The position numbers and the translations under genes are program-made. 54,439 nucleotides of DNA from Clostridiales bacterium (GTDB taxonomy: Bacteria; Bacillota; Clostridia; Christensenellales; JAISNN01), in assembly GCA_031276195.1 (NCBI GenBank), contig JAISNN010000034.1, positions 1 through 54,439 on the forward strand, read 5' to 3'. The notes beneath the pieces are model-generated. The model searched no databases. It saw only the letters and a program-made list of their open reading frames with translations, and had not been told where the DNA came from. The first letter of the stretch is position 1. Each line of letters opens with the position of its first letter. Shown here piece after piece: positions 26,123-32,914 of the stretch.

Positions 26123-26170
26123 TTCGTACATAATTTAAGACATCACCGAGGACATCAACGCTTTCTTTAT
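26091..26170 (-). ncRNA. Predicted small RNA 2 (about 78 nt)
   Basis: Transcribed leftward from a promoter nearly identical to that of RNA 1. The 5' part AAAGAAAGCG (26168-26159) pairs over 10 bp with CGCUUUCUUU (26105-26096), which runs into a U tract: again the 5' end closes on the terminator. The interior has a repeated GAUGUC word and a CUUAA/UUAAG hairpin, unrelated to the interior of RNA 1. The RNA is antisense to the last codons of the basic protein gene. Confidence 0.7.
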
Positions 26171-26174
26171 ATAA

Positions 26175-26338
26175 TTATTATATTCCATACCCCGCAAAAA
26201 GTCAATAGTTTTATGTGAAAAAAATAAAAAACATATAAAACAAGTAAAAAACAAGGAGTTTGTATTATGACGCAATTTACAAAAATTATATACTCAATTT
26301 TGATTTCGATTTCGCTCATCGGCGTGATCGTGTCGCCC
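26175..26338. repeat. Duplicated block, copy 2
   Basis: Highly similar to 22247-22410: RNA promoter, AT-rich spacer, AAGGAG site and the first codons of a collagen-like gene. Confidence 0.8.
26177..26205 (-). promoter_or_regulatory. Promoter of small RNA 2
   Basis: Minus strand TTGACT (26205-26200), 17-base spacer, TATAAT (26182-26177). Same spacing and nearly the same spacer as the RNA 1 promoter; predicted start near 26170. Confidence 0.85.
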
Positions 26339-27214
26339 ACGATTGCGGGAATGTCGATCTTAAAATCCGATATTGACAACATTGCCGCCGTCGCCGGCAA
26401 AGACGGCGTTGACGGCTCTGACGGTGCAGACGGCTTAAACGGTCAAGACGGCAAATCGGCGTATCAAATCGCGCTGGATAACGGTTTTGTCGGCACGGAA
26501 GCCGAATGGCTGCTGAGTCTGCAAGGCTCTGACGGTATCGACGGTATCGCCGGCGCGGACGGCTATACTCCTTATGTGGGCGATAACGGAAATTGGTTTA
26601 TCAACGGTACGGACACCGGCTATCGCGCCGCAAACGTATCTAAGCGACTTGCGCTTGGCGAGGACTACATAATTGACAAAACGATGTTAGAGTATATGAG
26701 TTTTAACGTTGTGTTTGTTGACGGCTCTGTACCTTATGACCCCGAAACGGACAATATGACCGGTACGGAACTCGCCGAATATTACGGCGGTTCATATATT
26801 GTGCTCCCTGAAAATTTTAGAGTCAGTTTTTTTGTTGAATTCGAATTCGAGGAACGCTCCGAGCCTGTTATTTGGAGCGGCGTTTACGATTTTCACGTTT
26901 CCGACACTTATTTTGTAATAACGGAGCAAGTTGCCGATTATATTGACGGGCATTATGTTGAGGCTATTATTGGTTATTATGCTTTCGTTTTGGATACGTA
27001 TATTTTTTCCGGAAATGATACTCTTTTGGGTTTTGAAATTCGCATTGCCGGGCAAAGAATAGAAGTTACCGCTAATCCCGACGCTTATCTTAATTTGCAG
27101 GTTGGAGCTGTCGAGGGCTTAACGCTCGACTTTACCTTGATCGATCCCTCTCACACGACAAGCGGCGGACAATACCGCATTGCAAACGTCGATCTCATTG
27201 TAAGCGCGATATGA
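26267..27214 (+). CDS. Collagen-like protein 3
   Basis: 315 residues. The N-terminal 40 residues are nearly identical to collagen-like protein 1 (KIIYSILISISLIGVIVSP anchor), followed by one Gly-x-y tract (about 44-63), one GKSAYQIALDNGFVGTEAEW module, a second short tract, DGYTPYVGDNGNWFINGTD and a C-terminal head homologous to, but diverged from, that of protein 1 (shared LGEDYII, FVDGSVPYDPE, TLIDPSHTTSG). It looks like a shortened duplicate of protein 1. Together with the promoter repeat upstream this shows duplication of a block that includes RNA promoter and fibre gene. Confidence 0.8.
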   Translation: MTQFTKIIYSILISISLIGVIVSPTIAGMSILKSDIDNIAAVAGKDGVDGSDGADGLNGQDGKSAYQIALDNGFVGTEAEWLLSLQGSDGIDGIAGADGYTPYVGDNGNWFINGTDTGYRAANVSKRLALGEDYIIDKTMLEYMSFNVVFVDGSVPYDPETDNMTGTELAEYYGGSYIVLPENFRVSFFVEFEFEERSEPVIWSGVYDFHVSDTYFVITEQVADYIDGHYVEAIIGYYAFVLDTYIFSGNDTLLGFEIRIAGQRIEVTANPDAYLNLQVGAVEGLTLDFTLIDPSHTTSGGQYRIANVDLIVSAI

Positions 27215-27287
27215 AAAAGTGATGAAATAAAAAAATTCGCTAAGTATAGGCGCGATATGAAAAATAAAAAATTACGAGGATTATCTT

Positions 27288-28094
27288 ATGACTGCCATCG
27301 TAGGTAAGCCCGGTACGGGCAAAACGGCTTTTATGACGGCTTGGGCCGTGCTCAATATGACGCAAAACGCAAAAAGCGATATTGCGGCAAGCAAGGCAAA
27401 TATCAAATACTTAAACGCGCGTTACGGCTTTAATTTGGAAATCCCGAAAGACGTCCGACATCTCGTTTACGCCGACTATAATATAAAACACAAGGAATAC
27501 GGCAAAAAACTAAGAGAGCGCCACGCGTGCAACGGCTATTACTTAGCCTTGCCCACGCCGCCGGAGCGGCGCGGAGAGGACTATACCGAGCCTATGTTTT
27601 TGCCGCCGTTTTCGCACGTTTATCTCGATGAGGCCCAGCGATATTTTGATTCCGACTGCTGGGAACGTCTCGCGCCGGAAGTCAAACTATTTTACGAAAT
27701 GCACAGACACAATCATTTAGACATTGTGTACAGTTGCCAGCGAGACACGCGGATCGCGGCGTCGATCAGACAGTTAGTAAGCGAGGTTATCGATATTCAG
27801 CAAGTTTTTTTACATAAAAACCGCTTTAACGGCAACGTTTCCACCGTGTGGAAATATCTCTCTTTCCCGAGTACCGAGGCACACGAAACGTATGTCAAAA
27901 GCATAGACAAAAAAGCCAAAAAACGCGAATTAAAGACCTTAAAAATTGACGGCAACGTCTTTAAGTGGTATAACTCTTACGACCACCAAGACCGCTTTTT
28001 TTGCGGCTTTGAGGATCGCTACGCTTTCGATTTTGACGTTGAGGATAAAGACGGTACGCGGCCCGGCTTTTTTAAGCCGGATAAGAAAAAATAG
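27288..28094 (+). CDS. zot: Zot-like assembly ATPase (pI-type)
   Basis: 268 residues, the P-loop ATPase that marks filamentous phages (zonular occludens toxin/pI family), which energises extrusion of the particle through the cell membrane. Walker A is GKPGTGKT (6-13), Walker B HVYLDEAQ (Asp114, Glu115) and the family-specific MHRHNHLDIVYSCQ block lies at 138-151, followed by IAASIRQLVSEVIDI. The protein begins almost directly with the P-loop, and lacks the usual membrane span after the ATPase domain, so it must be held at the membrane by a partner. The ACGAGG site upstream is moderate. It directly follows collagen-like gene 3. Confidence 0.85.
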   Translation: MTAIVGKPGTGKTAFMTAWAVLNMTQNAKSDIAASKANIKYLNARYGFNLEIPKDVRHLVYADYNIKHKEYGKKLRERHACNGYYLALPTPPERRGEDYTEPMFLPPFSHVYLDEAQRYFDSDCWERLAPEVKLFYEMHRHNHLDIVYSCQRDTRIAASIRQLVSEVIDIQQVFLHKNRFNGNVSTVWKYLSFPSTEAHETYVKSIDKKAKKRELKTLKIDGNVFKWYNSYDHQDRFFCGFEDRYAFDFDVEDKDGTRPGFFKPDKKK

Positions 28095-28107
28095 AGGAGG
28101 CGATATT

Positions 28108-28479
28108 ATGAAAGAGAAAAAATTTATTACTGAAAAAGACGTTGACGACGCATATAAACCCCTTTTAGCGTTTCTCGACGGAATGGCCGCGACGGCCGAA
28201 AAGATCTCAAATATCGAGACGTCGGAAAACAGCAAGATCGCGAAAATCGCGGAGGAAATGACCGTCAACCGCATTTTGAAGCGTTGCGGGCGAAAGGTTG
28301 CGGACGTTGTAAGCGACAAGATTAGCAGACCGATAGCGCGCGATCTAAAAAGCCTAACGCCCGCGGAACTCGAAGTCCTGACGGACGCCGTGATCGCGCG
28401 CCGGGCAAAAGCCGCGCAAGAGGAAAGACGCCTTGCGGAGACGGCCGCTCCCGCGTCGGAGGAGAATAACGAAGTATGA
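28108..28479 (+). CDS. Unknown charged protein (123 aa)
   Basis: Strong GAGGAGG site; starts 13 bases after the Zot-like gene. Predicted all-helical, with ITEKDVDDAYKPLLAFLDGM at the start, a SKIAKIAEEMTVNRILKRCG centre and an Ala/Glu tail. The ATG given is preferred to an upstream in-frame start lying inside the Zot gene. The end overlaps the next start by four bases (ATGA), so translation is coupled. Confidence 0.65.
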   Translation: MKEKKFITEKDVDDAYKPLLAFLDGMAATAEKISNIETSENSKIAKIAEEMTVNRILKRCGRKVADVVSDKISRPIARDLKSLTPAELEVLTDAVIARRAKAAQEERRLAETAAPASEENNEV

Positions 28480-28682
28480 AAATATACCTTCCGATACATT
28501 GCATAGATTTTTCCGTTTTTCCCGCCGGGCGGCTAATTCAAAGCCGCGCAAACAAACAAATTTACACAATGCAAATAAAAATTACCGTAAATAGCGAGCG
28601 AAGATTAGACGAATATGACAAGGAAATTATTGAAAGAACGATAGAAACGACGTTAAAAACAATGTCTCAAAAAACGAATTAA
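28476..28682 (+). CDS. Small unknown protein (68 aa)
   Basis: Starts in an ATGA overlap with the preceding gene. The second half (KITVNSERRLDEYDKEIIERTIETTLKTM) is a clear amphipathic helix. A later in-frame ATG at 28569 could be the real start, giving about 37 residues, but the ATGA coupling favours the longer form. No family. Confidence 0.5.
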   Translation: MKIYLPIHCIDFSVFPAGRLIQSRANKQIYTMQIKITVNSERRLDEYDKEIIERTIETTLKTMSQKTN

Positions 28683-28710
28683 AATATATAAAATTGAGGA
28701 GAAAAGCATT

Positions 28711-28926
28711 ATGAAAAACGAATTTAAACCCGGCTCCGTCAAATCTTGGCTGTACTCGACTCCCTGCTCCGACGGCAATTTTGAAAACGCGTTAAACAAA
28801 GCCACGGCCGCCGAAATACGCGACGTTTTGACCGTTATCGAAGCCGATCTCGATAACGGCGCGAAAGTCAAGAGTAAGTATATAACGCTGCGCAGAACGT
28901 TGCGGAAAAAGGAGCGGCAAAAATGA
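28711..28926 (+). CDS. Small unknown protein (71 aa)
   Basis: TGAGGAG ribosome site. Contains FKPGSVKSWLYSTPCSDGNF and a basic C terminus (TLRRTLRKKERQK). Overlaps the next gene by four bases (ATGA). The compact motif-like N terminus suggests a conserved accessory protein; function unknown. Confidence 0.65.
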   Translation: MKNEFKPGSVKSWLYSTPCSDGNFENALNKATAAEIRDVLTVIEADLDNGAKVKSKYITLRRTLRKKERQK

Positions 28927-29447
28927 ACGTTGAATTTTTAAAGAAGGTCAAAAAACTTGCGGAATGCGGCGTGGGCGGCGAAAAGACGAACGCCGAGGAA
29001 TTGCTTAAAAAACTGATCAAGAAGTATAACATCTCGCCCGGAGAACTTGAAGCCGACACGGAAAGACGGTGGTACAAAATACCGTTTCGCGGACAACACG
29101 AAAAAACGATTGTTTCGCAATGCGCGTTTAAAGTTTTTGGCGGTGTGGAAGAGGAGTGGGAAAAACTCAAAGGATATTACTTGCGCGGGAAAATGTATAT
29201 ATATTGCACAAAACTCGAATACGCCGAAATCGCGGCGTTATGTGAATTTTATCGCGCGTGTTTTAATCGCGATCTAAAAATATTTACCGACGCGTTTGTC
29301 CAGAAAAACAGACTGTTTCCCGAGCGGCCGCCCCCCGAGAAAAAGCGCACGAAAGAGGAAGAGGAAGAAGTAAGAAGAATATTTGAAATGATGATCGGAA
29401 TGCAAGAACACGAGATCTACAAACAAATAGAACAAAAAGCGAGGTAA
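28923..29447 (+). CDS. DUF2786-like protein
   Basis: 174 residues. The N-terminal 40 residues (LKKVKKLAECGVGGEKTNAE then ELLKKLIKKYNISPGEL) match the helical DUF2786 pattern of small helical domain proteins found in phages and mobile elements, where a stretch of helix, a varying loop and a YNI[SP] end are typical. The middle has a WYKIPFRGQHEKTIVSQCAF segment and a LEYAEIAALCEFYRACF helix. Ends with an acidic/charged helix. Coupled to the gene before it. Role unknown; the context points to DNA handling. Confidence 0.65.
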   Translation: MNVEFLKKVKKLAECGVGGEKTNAEELLKKLIKKYNISPGELEADTERRWYKIPFRGQHEKTIVSQCAFKVFGGVEEEWEKLKGYYLRGKMYIYCTKLEYAEIAALCEFYRACFNRDLKIFTDAFVQKNRLFPERPPPEKKRTKEEEEEVRRIFEMMIGMQEHEIYKQIEQKAR

Positions 29448-29452
29448 AAATT

Positions 29453-29981
29453 ATGCAGATTATAGAACGCGAAATGACCGCTAAAACAACTCAAATAAGC
29501 GGTAATTATTACAAATGTCAAGCGTCTTTTAACTCTGACGGTCGCATTACATTGCGTTGGTATTTGGATTTTTAATTGCACTTGGTGTCCCGATCTGGGT
29601 AATTTGCCGTTAAGAGGCGAGCGCGTCGATACGGGCTATTTTCTCGGCAAATTGAGCCGGGACAACGTCAAAACGCAATTCGACTACGATCTGTACAAAA
29701 AAGACGTTAAAAAGTTGTTGAAAAAATATCTCGCGGAATACAAAGCGGAACACGCCGCCGATGAGGTTAAGAAACTAAAAGAGGAATTTGATGACTTACT
29801 CGACGACTTACCCGCGGACAAAAACGAGTTAAGCCGCAAATTATATCGTTTGGGCTTTGGCGGCGCGTGGGAATACGTTGCCGATTTCGGCGAGGAAATA
29901 GTCCCGCAACTTAAAGCGGTCATCGTCGGCTTAAAATTAGCGCAAGACGCATATATGGAGCAAAGCAAAATTAACGTCTAA
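29453..29981 (+). pseudogene. Unknown protein interrupted by a one-base frameshift
   Basis: An ATG at 29453 (with GAGG upstream) opens a 40-residue frame that stops at 29573-29575, directly after a run of five T (29569-29573). Dropping one T joins it to the following open frame, which has no stop from 29574 to 29981, giving a continuous product of about 175 residues: ...RITLRWYLDF joined to NCTWCPDLGNLPLRGER... The second frame alone has only a TTG start at 29604 without a ribosome site, so an intact single gene is more likely. The C-terminal 100 residues are helical and charged. The frameshift may be real, programmed slippage, or a homopolymer sequencing error. The last codons are copied in the 19-bp repeat flanking the cargo cassette. 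Confidence 0.65.
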
Positions 29982-29985
29982 GAGG
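29967..29985. repeat. 19-bp direct repeat, left copy
   Basis: AAAATTAACGTCTAAGAGG, identical to 32468-32486. It covers the last codons, the stop codon and the start of the following ribosome site of the gene at 29453-29981. Confidence 0.9.
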
Positions 29986-30041
29986 TGATATATATTGTTA
30001 AGCACAAATGCAGATAATTCTTGTTTTTGCGTAGATTTCTC

Positions 30042-30070
30042 TTGCATTTTTGTTTTAGATGGGCTATACT
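30042..30070 (+). promoter_or_regulatory. Promoter of the cargo cassette
   Basis: TTGCAT (30042-30047) and TATACT (30065-30070), 17-base spacing, 38 bases before the regulator's ATG. It gives the cassette expression independent of the element's operon. Confidence 0.7.
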
Positions 30071-30108
30071 AATCCATGTTCGCAAACTCAGAGTAGGAGG
30101 GATCGGTC

Positions 30109-30324
30109 ATGACTGTGAATTATAAAAAGCTATGGAAAATATTAATTGACAAAGATATGAAAAAGAAAGACTTACAAACGGCGACAGGCGTCAGTTGGGC
30201 ATCCATCACGAAACTGTCCAAAGGCAAGAATGTAAGCATGAACGTCCTGATAAAGATTTGCAAGGTCTTAGAATGCGATGTCGGCGACATTATGGAGTTG
30301 CTTCCAGATAGCAAAGACGACTAA
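30109..30324 (+). CDS. XRE-family regulator of the cassette
   Basis: 71 residues, essentially a single helix-turn-helix domain of the type common in mobile elements: YKKLWKILIDKDMKKKDLQ, TGVSWASITKLSKGKNVSMN as the recognition region, and ICKVLECDVGDIMEL at the end. GTAGGAGGG precedes the ATG. It lies first in the cassette, 21 bases before the TcmP-like gene, so it probably autoregulates the cassette. Confidence 0.85.
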   Translation: MTVNYKKLWKILIDKDMKKKDLQTATGVSWASITKLSKGKNVSMNVLIKICKVLECDVGDIMELLPDSKDD

Positions 30325-30345
30325 TAAAAGAAGGAAGTGGATATC

Positions 30346-31590
30346 GTGTCTAAAAACAATGTGAATTTTTTCAAAGAAAAGAACAGTTGGTCTGAAATCA
30401 AAGACCGTCTTTTGGGTTGCTATCTCCCACAGTATTTCCAAAAGTTATTGATGAGCAGAAGCCCAATCTTCTATGTGGATTGCTTTGCCGGCAAGGGTAA
30501 GTTTGAAGACGGCAATGACGGCTCTCCGCGCATCGCACTACAAGTGCGCCAAAAAAGTCTCGCACAAACCAGAGCGCAGACGGCAAACATTGAGACCTGC
30601 TTTATCGACCTAAACTACGCCGACGAACTATGCGGTAATATCAGTGAATTCTCTGCCGATGGAGTGATAGGTGTTGTTTCCGGCAGATATGAGGAGAAAA
30701 TCAGCGAACTTTTATCCAACAAGCAAAACTACAATGTTTTCTTATACATTGACCCTTACGGCATACAAGCGTTGGATTTTGATATGATTAGCGGCTTTGC
30801 CGATAAAGGCTTTTCCAGCATAGAACTATTGATTAACATGAACTCGTTTGGCTTCTTTCGCGATGCTTGCCGGGCTATGAGTGTGAGTAAGGTCAATAAT
30901 GACAAGGCGTTCCGCGACTTGGAAAGCGAACTCGTCGAGTACGACCCGGCGGATGTAAAGGCGACCGATCAATCGGCACAACTGCTTACCGGCATTGCGG
31001 GCGGGGATTATTAGCAGAATATAGTCCGCGATTACAACGACGGTAAAATCGACGGCTATCAAGCGGAGAGCCGCTTTTCGACCGAATACAGGCAACGACT
31101 GAGGACGAAGTATAAATATGTTCTTGATATGCCCATCCGTCTCAAAAAAGAACAGCGTCCGAAGTATCGGATGATTCACGCTACGCAGCACCATGACGGT
31201 TGCTTCTTGATGGCGCAAAATATGCAAAGCCGCAAGGATGAGTTGTTTACTAACATTCAAGACGGCGGGCAAATGTCGCTTTTCGATTTAGATTCAAGCA
31301 TGACGCGCAATACGGATGGCGAATACATAACGACCGATGAGATACGCCAAAAACTAATCGCACATCTCAAAAGAGTGCCGCCCTCCATTCGGTTGGTTCT
31401 CTTTCTTGCGGATTTCGTGAATGAATATGGCGTTCTGTGTGAGTTCAAGATACTTCACACGATATTAACCGACTTGAGAAATGAAGCAAAGATTGCCATT
31501 GACCGTGTCCCTGCCACGAATCAGCGCGGCGAGTCGGCGTTTTGGGACGACGGCAAAAAAGACCATACTGTAACAATTAGGAGGTTGTAG
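30346..31590 (+). pseudogene. TcmP-like three-Cys-motif partner protein with in-frame amber
   Basis: 414 codons with a single in-frame TAG at 31012-31014 (codon 223); the frame is open on both sides. The N terminus has WSEIKDRLLGCYLPQYFQKLL, VDCFAGKGKFEDGNDGSPRIAL (residues 44-65, a methyltransferase-like Rossmann loop) and FLYIDPYGIQALDF, as in the three-Cys-motif partner (TcmP) family, which is encoded beside a CxxxCxx(x)C protein. The interrupted point reads GGDY-stop-QNIV; TGG to TAG (Trp) is the simplest cause. TAG serves as normal stop elsewhere in this element, so read-through by code change is unlikely. GTG start chosen for spacing from AAGGAAG. Biochemical role of the family is not known to me. 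Confidence 0.7.
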
Positions 31591-31592
31591 CC

Positions 31593-32390
31593 ATGAATGA
31601 AGTAAAAGGCCACATCATGCGCAGTTCCATGCTTTACAAGACAGGCGTGGAGTACGGCGATTACACCATGAACCATGTGCTTGGTTGCGCACACGGATGC
31701 AAGTATCCGTGCTACGCCTTCTTGCAAAAGAAGCGATTCAGGCAGGTGGTATCCTACGAGGCATGGATTGAACCTTATCTCGTCAGCAACACGCTGGAAC
31801 TGTTGCGGAGCGAGATACCACTACTGAAAGCAAAAATCAAGTCGGTACAACTTTGCTTTACCACCGACCCGTTTATGTACGGGTATAATGAGATAGAAAA
31901 AATGAGCCTTGCCGCAATAAAACTACTAAACGAGGCCGGTATCAAATGCACCGTCCTAACAAAAGGACTTCTACCCGCAGAGTTGGCCGAATGCTCGGAA
32001 GAAAACGAATACGGCATCACCCTTATATCGCTCGACGAAAGCTATCATGAACGTATCGAGCCGGGAGCCGCGCCGTATCGTGAACGCTTAGCGGCACTTG
32101 AACGGTTGCATGACGCAGGTTGTAAAACGTGGGTGAGCGTCGAACCATATCCCACGCCGAACCTAATAGAGCAAGATTTAACGGCGATTTTAGAGGCTGT
32201 TGCCTTCGCCGATAAAATCATTTTCGGACGCACGAACTACAGCAAAGACATCAGCGCCTATCGCGATCACAGGCAATTTTTCCACGAGCAAGCCAAGTTC
32301 GTCGTGGCGTTTTGCGAGGAACGCGACATTGCTTACCACATTAAAAAAGGAACGATGTTGCCGGATAAAGAATTGGGAGGTGAAATATAA
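31593..32390 (+). CDS. Three-Cys-motif, radical SAM-like protein
   Basis: 265 residues. Cys32-x3-Cys36-x3-Cys40 (GCAHGCKYPCYA) resembles the iron-sulfur-binding loop of radical SAM enzymes, though the canonical spacing is CxxxCxxC. The rest fits a TIM-barrel-like radical SAM core: SVQLCFTTDPF (about 84-94), IKCTVLTKG (about 115-123), YGITLISLDESYHERIEPGA (about 138-157) and a WVSVEPYPTP segment (about 177-186), similar to spore photoproduct lyase-like and mobile-element radical SAM proteins. It starts two bases after the TcmP-like gene and its stop overlaps the next ATG. With TcmP it forms a recurring mobile pair thought to act together, possibly in defence; that is inference. Confidence 0.75.
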   Translation: MNEVKGHIMRSSMLYKTGVEYGDYTMNHVLGCAHGCKYPCYAFLQKKRFRQVVSYEAWIEPYLVSNTLELLRSEIPLLKAKIKSVQLCFTTDPFMYGYNEIEKMSLAAIKLLNEAGIKCTVLTKGLLPAELAECSEENEYGITLISLDESYHERIEPGAAPYRERLAALERLHDAGCKTWVSVEPYPTPNLIEQDLTAILEAVAFADKIIFGRTNYSKDISAYRDHRQFFHEQAKFVVAFCEERDIAYHIKKGTMLPDKELGGEI

Positions 32391-32482
32391 TGGCAAGCGG
32401 AAACAACACAGCGTCAATCGGTAGTGAACTAAACAGAAAAATTATAACAAGAAAAGCGTATACGGGAAAAATTAACGTCTAA
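32390..32482 (+). pseudogene. Truncated ORF at the cassette junction
   Basis: Starts in a TAATG overlap with the radical SAM-like gene, as a true third operon gene would, but only 30 residues remain and the last four (KINV) come from the flanking 19-bp repeat. The original third gene was probably lost or cut by the insertion event. Confidence 0.6.
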
Positions 32483-32486
32483 GAGG
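32468..32486. repeat. 19-bp direct repeat, right copy
   Basis: AAAATTAACGTCTAAGAGG, identical to 29967-29985. Here it runs on into AGGCACATT and the ATG of the next element gene, supplying its ribosome site. Confidence 0.9.
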
Positions 32487-32495
32487 AGGCACATT

Positions 32496-32729
32496 ATGTT
32501 GCAAAACATCAAAAAAATCAAATTTATCTGCGATCGTTGCGGCGCGGTCGCGGAGCGGGACGGACCGCTTGTAAAAGCGGTTGCGGCGATACGCCGCGAC
32601 GGCTGGAAAGTCGCCGAGGGGCGGGAAAAATGTTGGTGCGCCGCTTGCGTACCGGCGCACAACCGGGAAATTGAACTCAATTACGAGGACAGTATATACA
32701 ATATTATCGACGGTCAAAACAGTTCGTAA
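32496..32729 (+). CDS. Small zinc-ribbon-like protein (77 aa)
   Basis: Two Cys pairs (FICDRCGAVAE near residue 11 and KCWCAACVPAHN near residue 46) suggest a small zinc-binding fold. The GAGGAGG ribosome site is strong and derives partly from the 19-bp repeat. It was probably adjacent to the gene at 29453 before the cargo insertion. It may be a DNA-binding accessory or regulator; no family recognised. Confidence 0.65.
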   Translation: MLQNIKKIKFICDRCGAVAERDGPLVKAVAAIRRDGWKVAEGREKCWCAACVPAHNREIELNYEDSIYNIIDGQNSS

Positions 32730-32750
32730 TTTTGCCTTAAAAAATACGTA

Positions 32751-32778
32751 ATACCGCGTAAGCGGTATATATATTTTT
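32751..32778 (+). terminator. Terminator of the rightward operon
   Basis: ATACCGC (32751-32757), GTAA loop, GCGGTAT (32762-32768), then ATATATTTTTTG. A T-rich tail after a 7-bp stem suits an intrinsic terminator. Confidence 0.6.
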
Positions 32779-32791
32779 TGCTTTTTAAAAA

Positions 32792-32888
32792 CAAGCCCGG
32801 CGAGGGCTTGGCGGTAGCATACAATTTTTTACGGTCTATAACTTATCATCGGCGGGCGTTTTTTCGGACGTCCGGCGGTAGCATACAA
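32792..32888 (+). repeat. Two hairpins each followed by GGCGGTAGCATACAA
   Basis: CAAGCCC/GGGCTTG (32792-32810) and CGGGCG/CGTCCG (about 32852-32874) each run directly into the same word (32810-32824 and 32874-32888), then a T run. The pair lies between the operon terminator and the initiator-like gene. It may be a replication or packaging signal, or a leader RNA controlling the initiator. Confidence 0.6.
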
Positions 32889-32914
32889 ATTTTTAATTTT
32901 TTGAGGTGAAGACT

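Larger units (their letters stand above)
29986..32486 (+). mobile_element. 2.5 kb cargo cassette between 19-bp direct repeats
   Basis: A block of 2,501 bases with its own promoter and codon use unlike its surroundings (fewer GCG/CGC words, more TGC/CTT). It holds an XRE regulator, a TcmP-like gene with an amber codon, a three-Cys-motif radical SAM-like gene and a 30-codon ORF cut off by the junction. Removing the block together with one repeat copy restores the reading of the upstream gene end followed by AAGAGGAGG and the ATG of the gene at 32496, a perfect operon junction. No recombinase is encoded in it. The mode of insertion is unknown. Confidence 0.8.

Noticed and set aside
31012-31014. 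Amber recoding (TAG as an amino acid) in the element
   Set aside because: The Zot-like gene and others in and around the element end in TAG with normal downstream starts.
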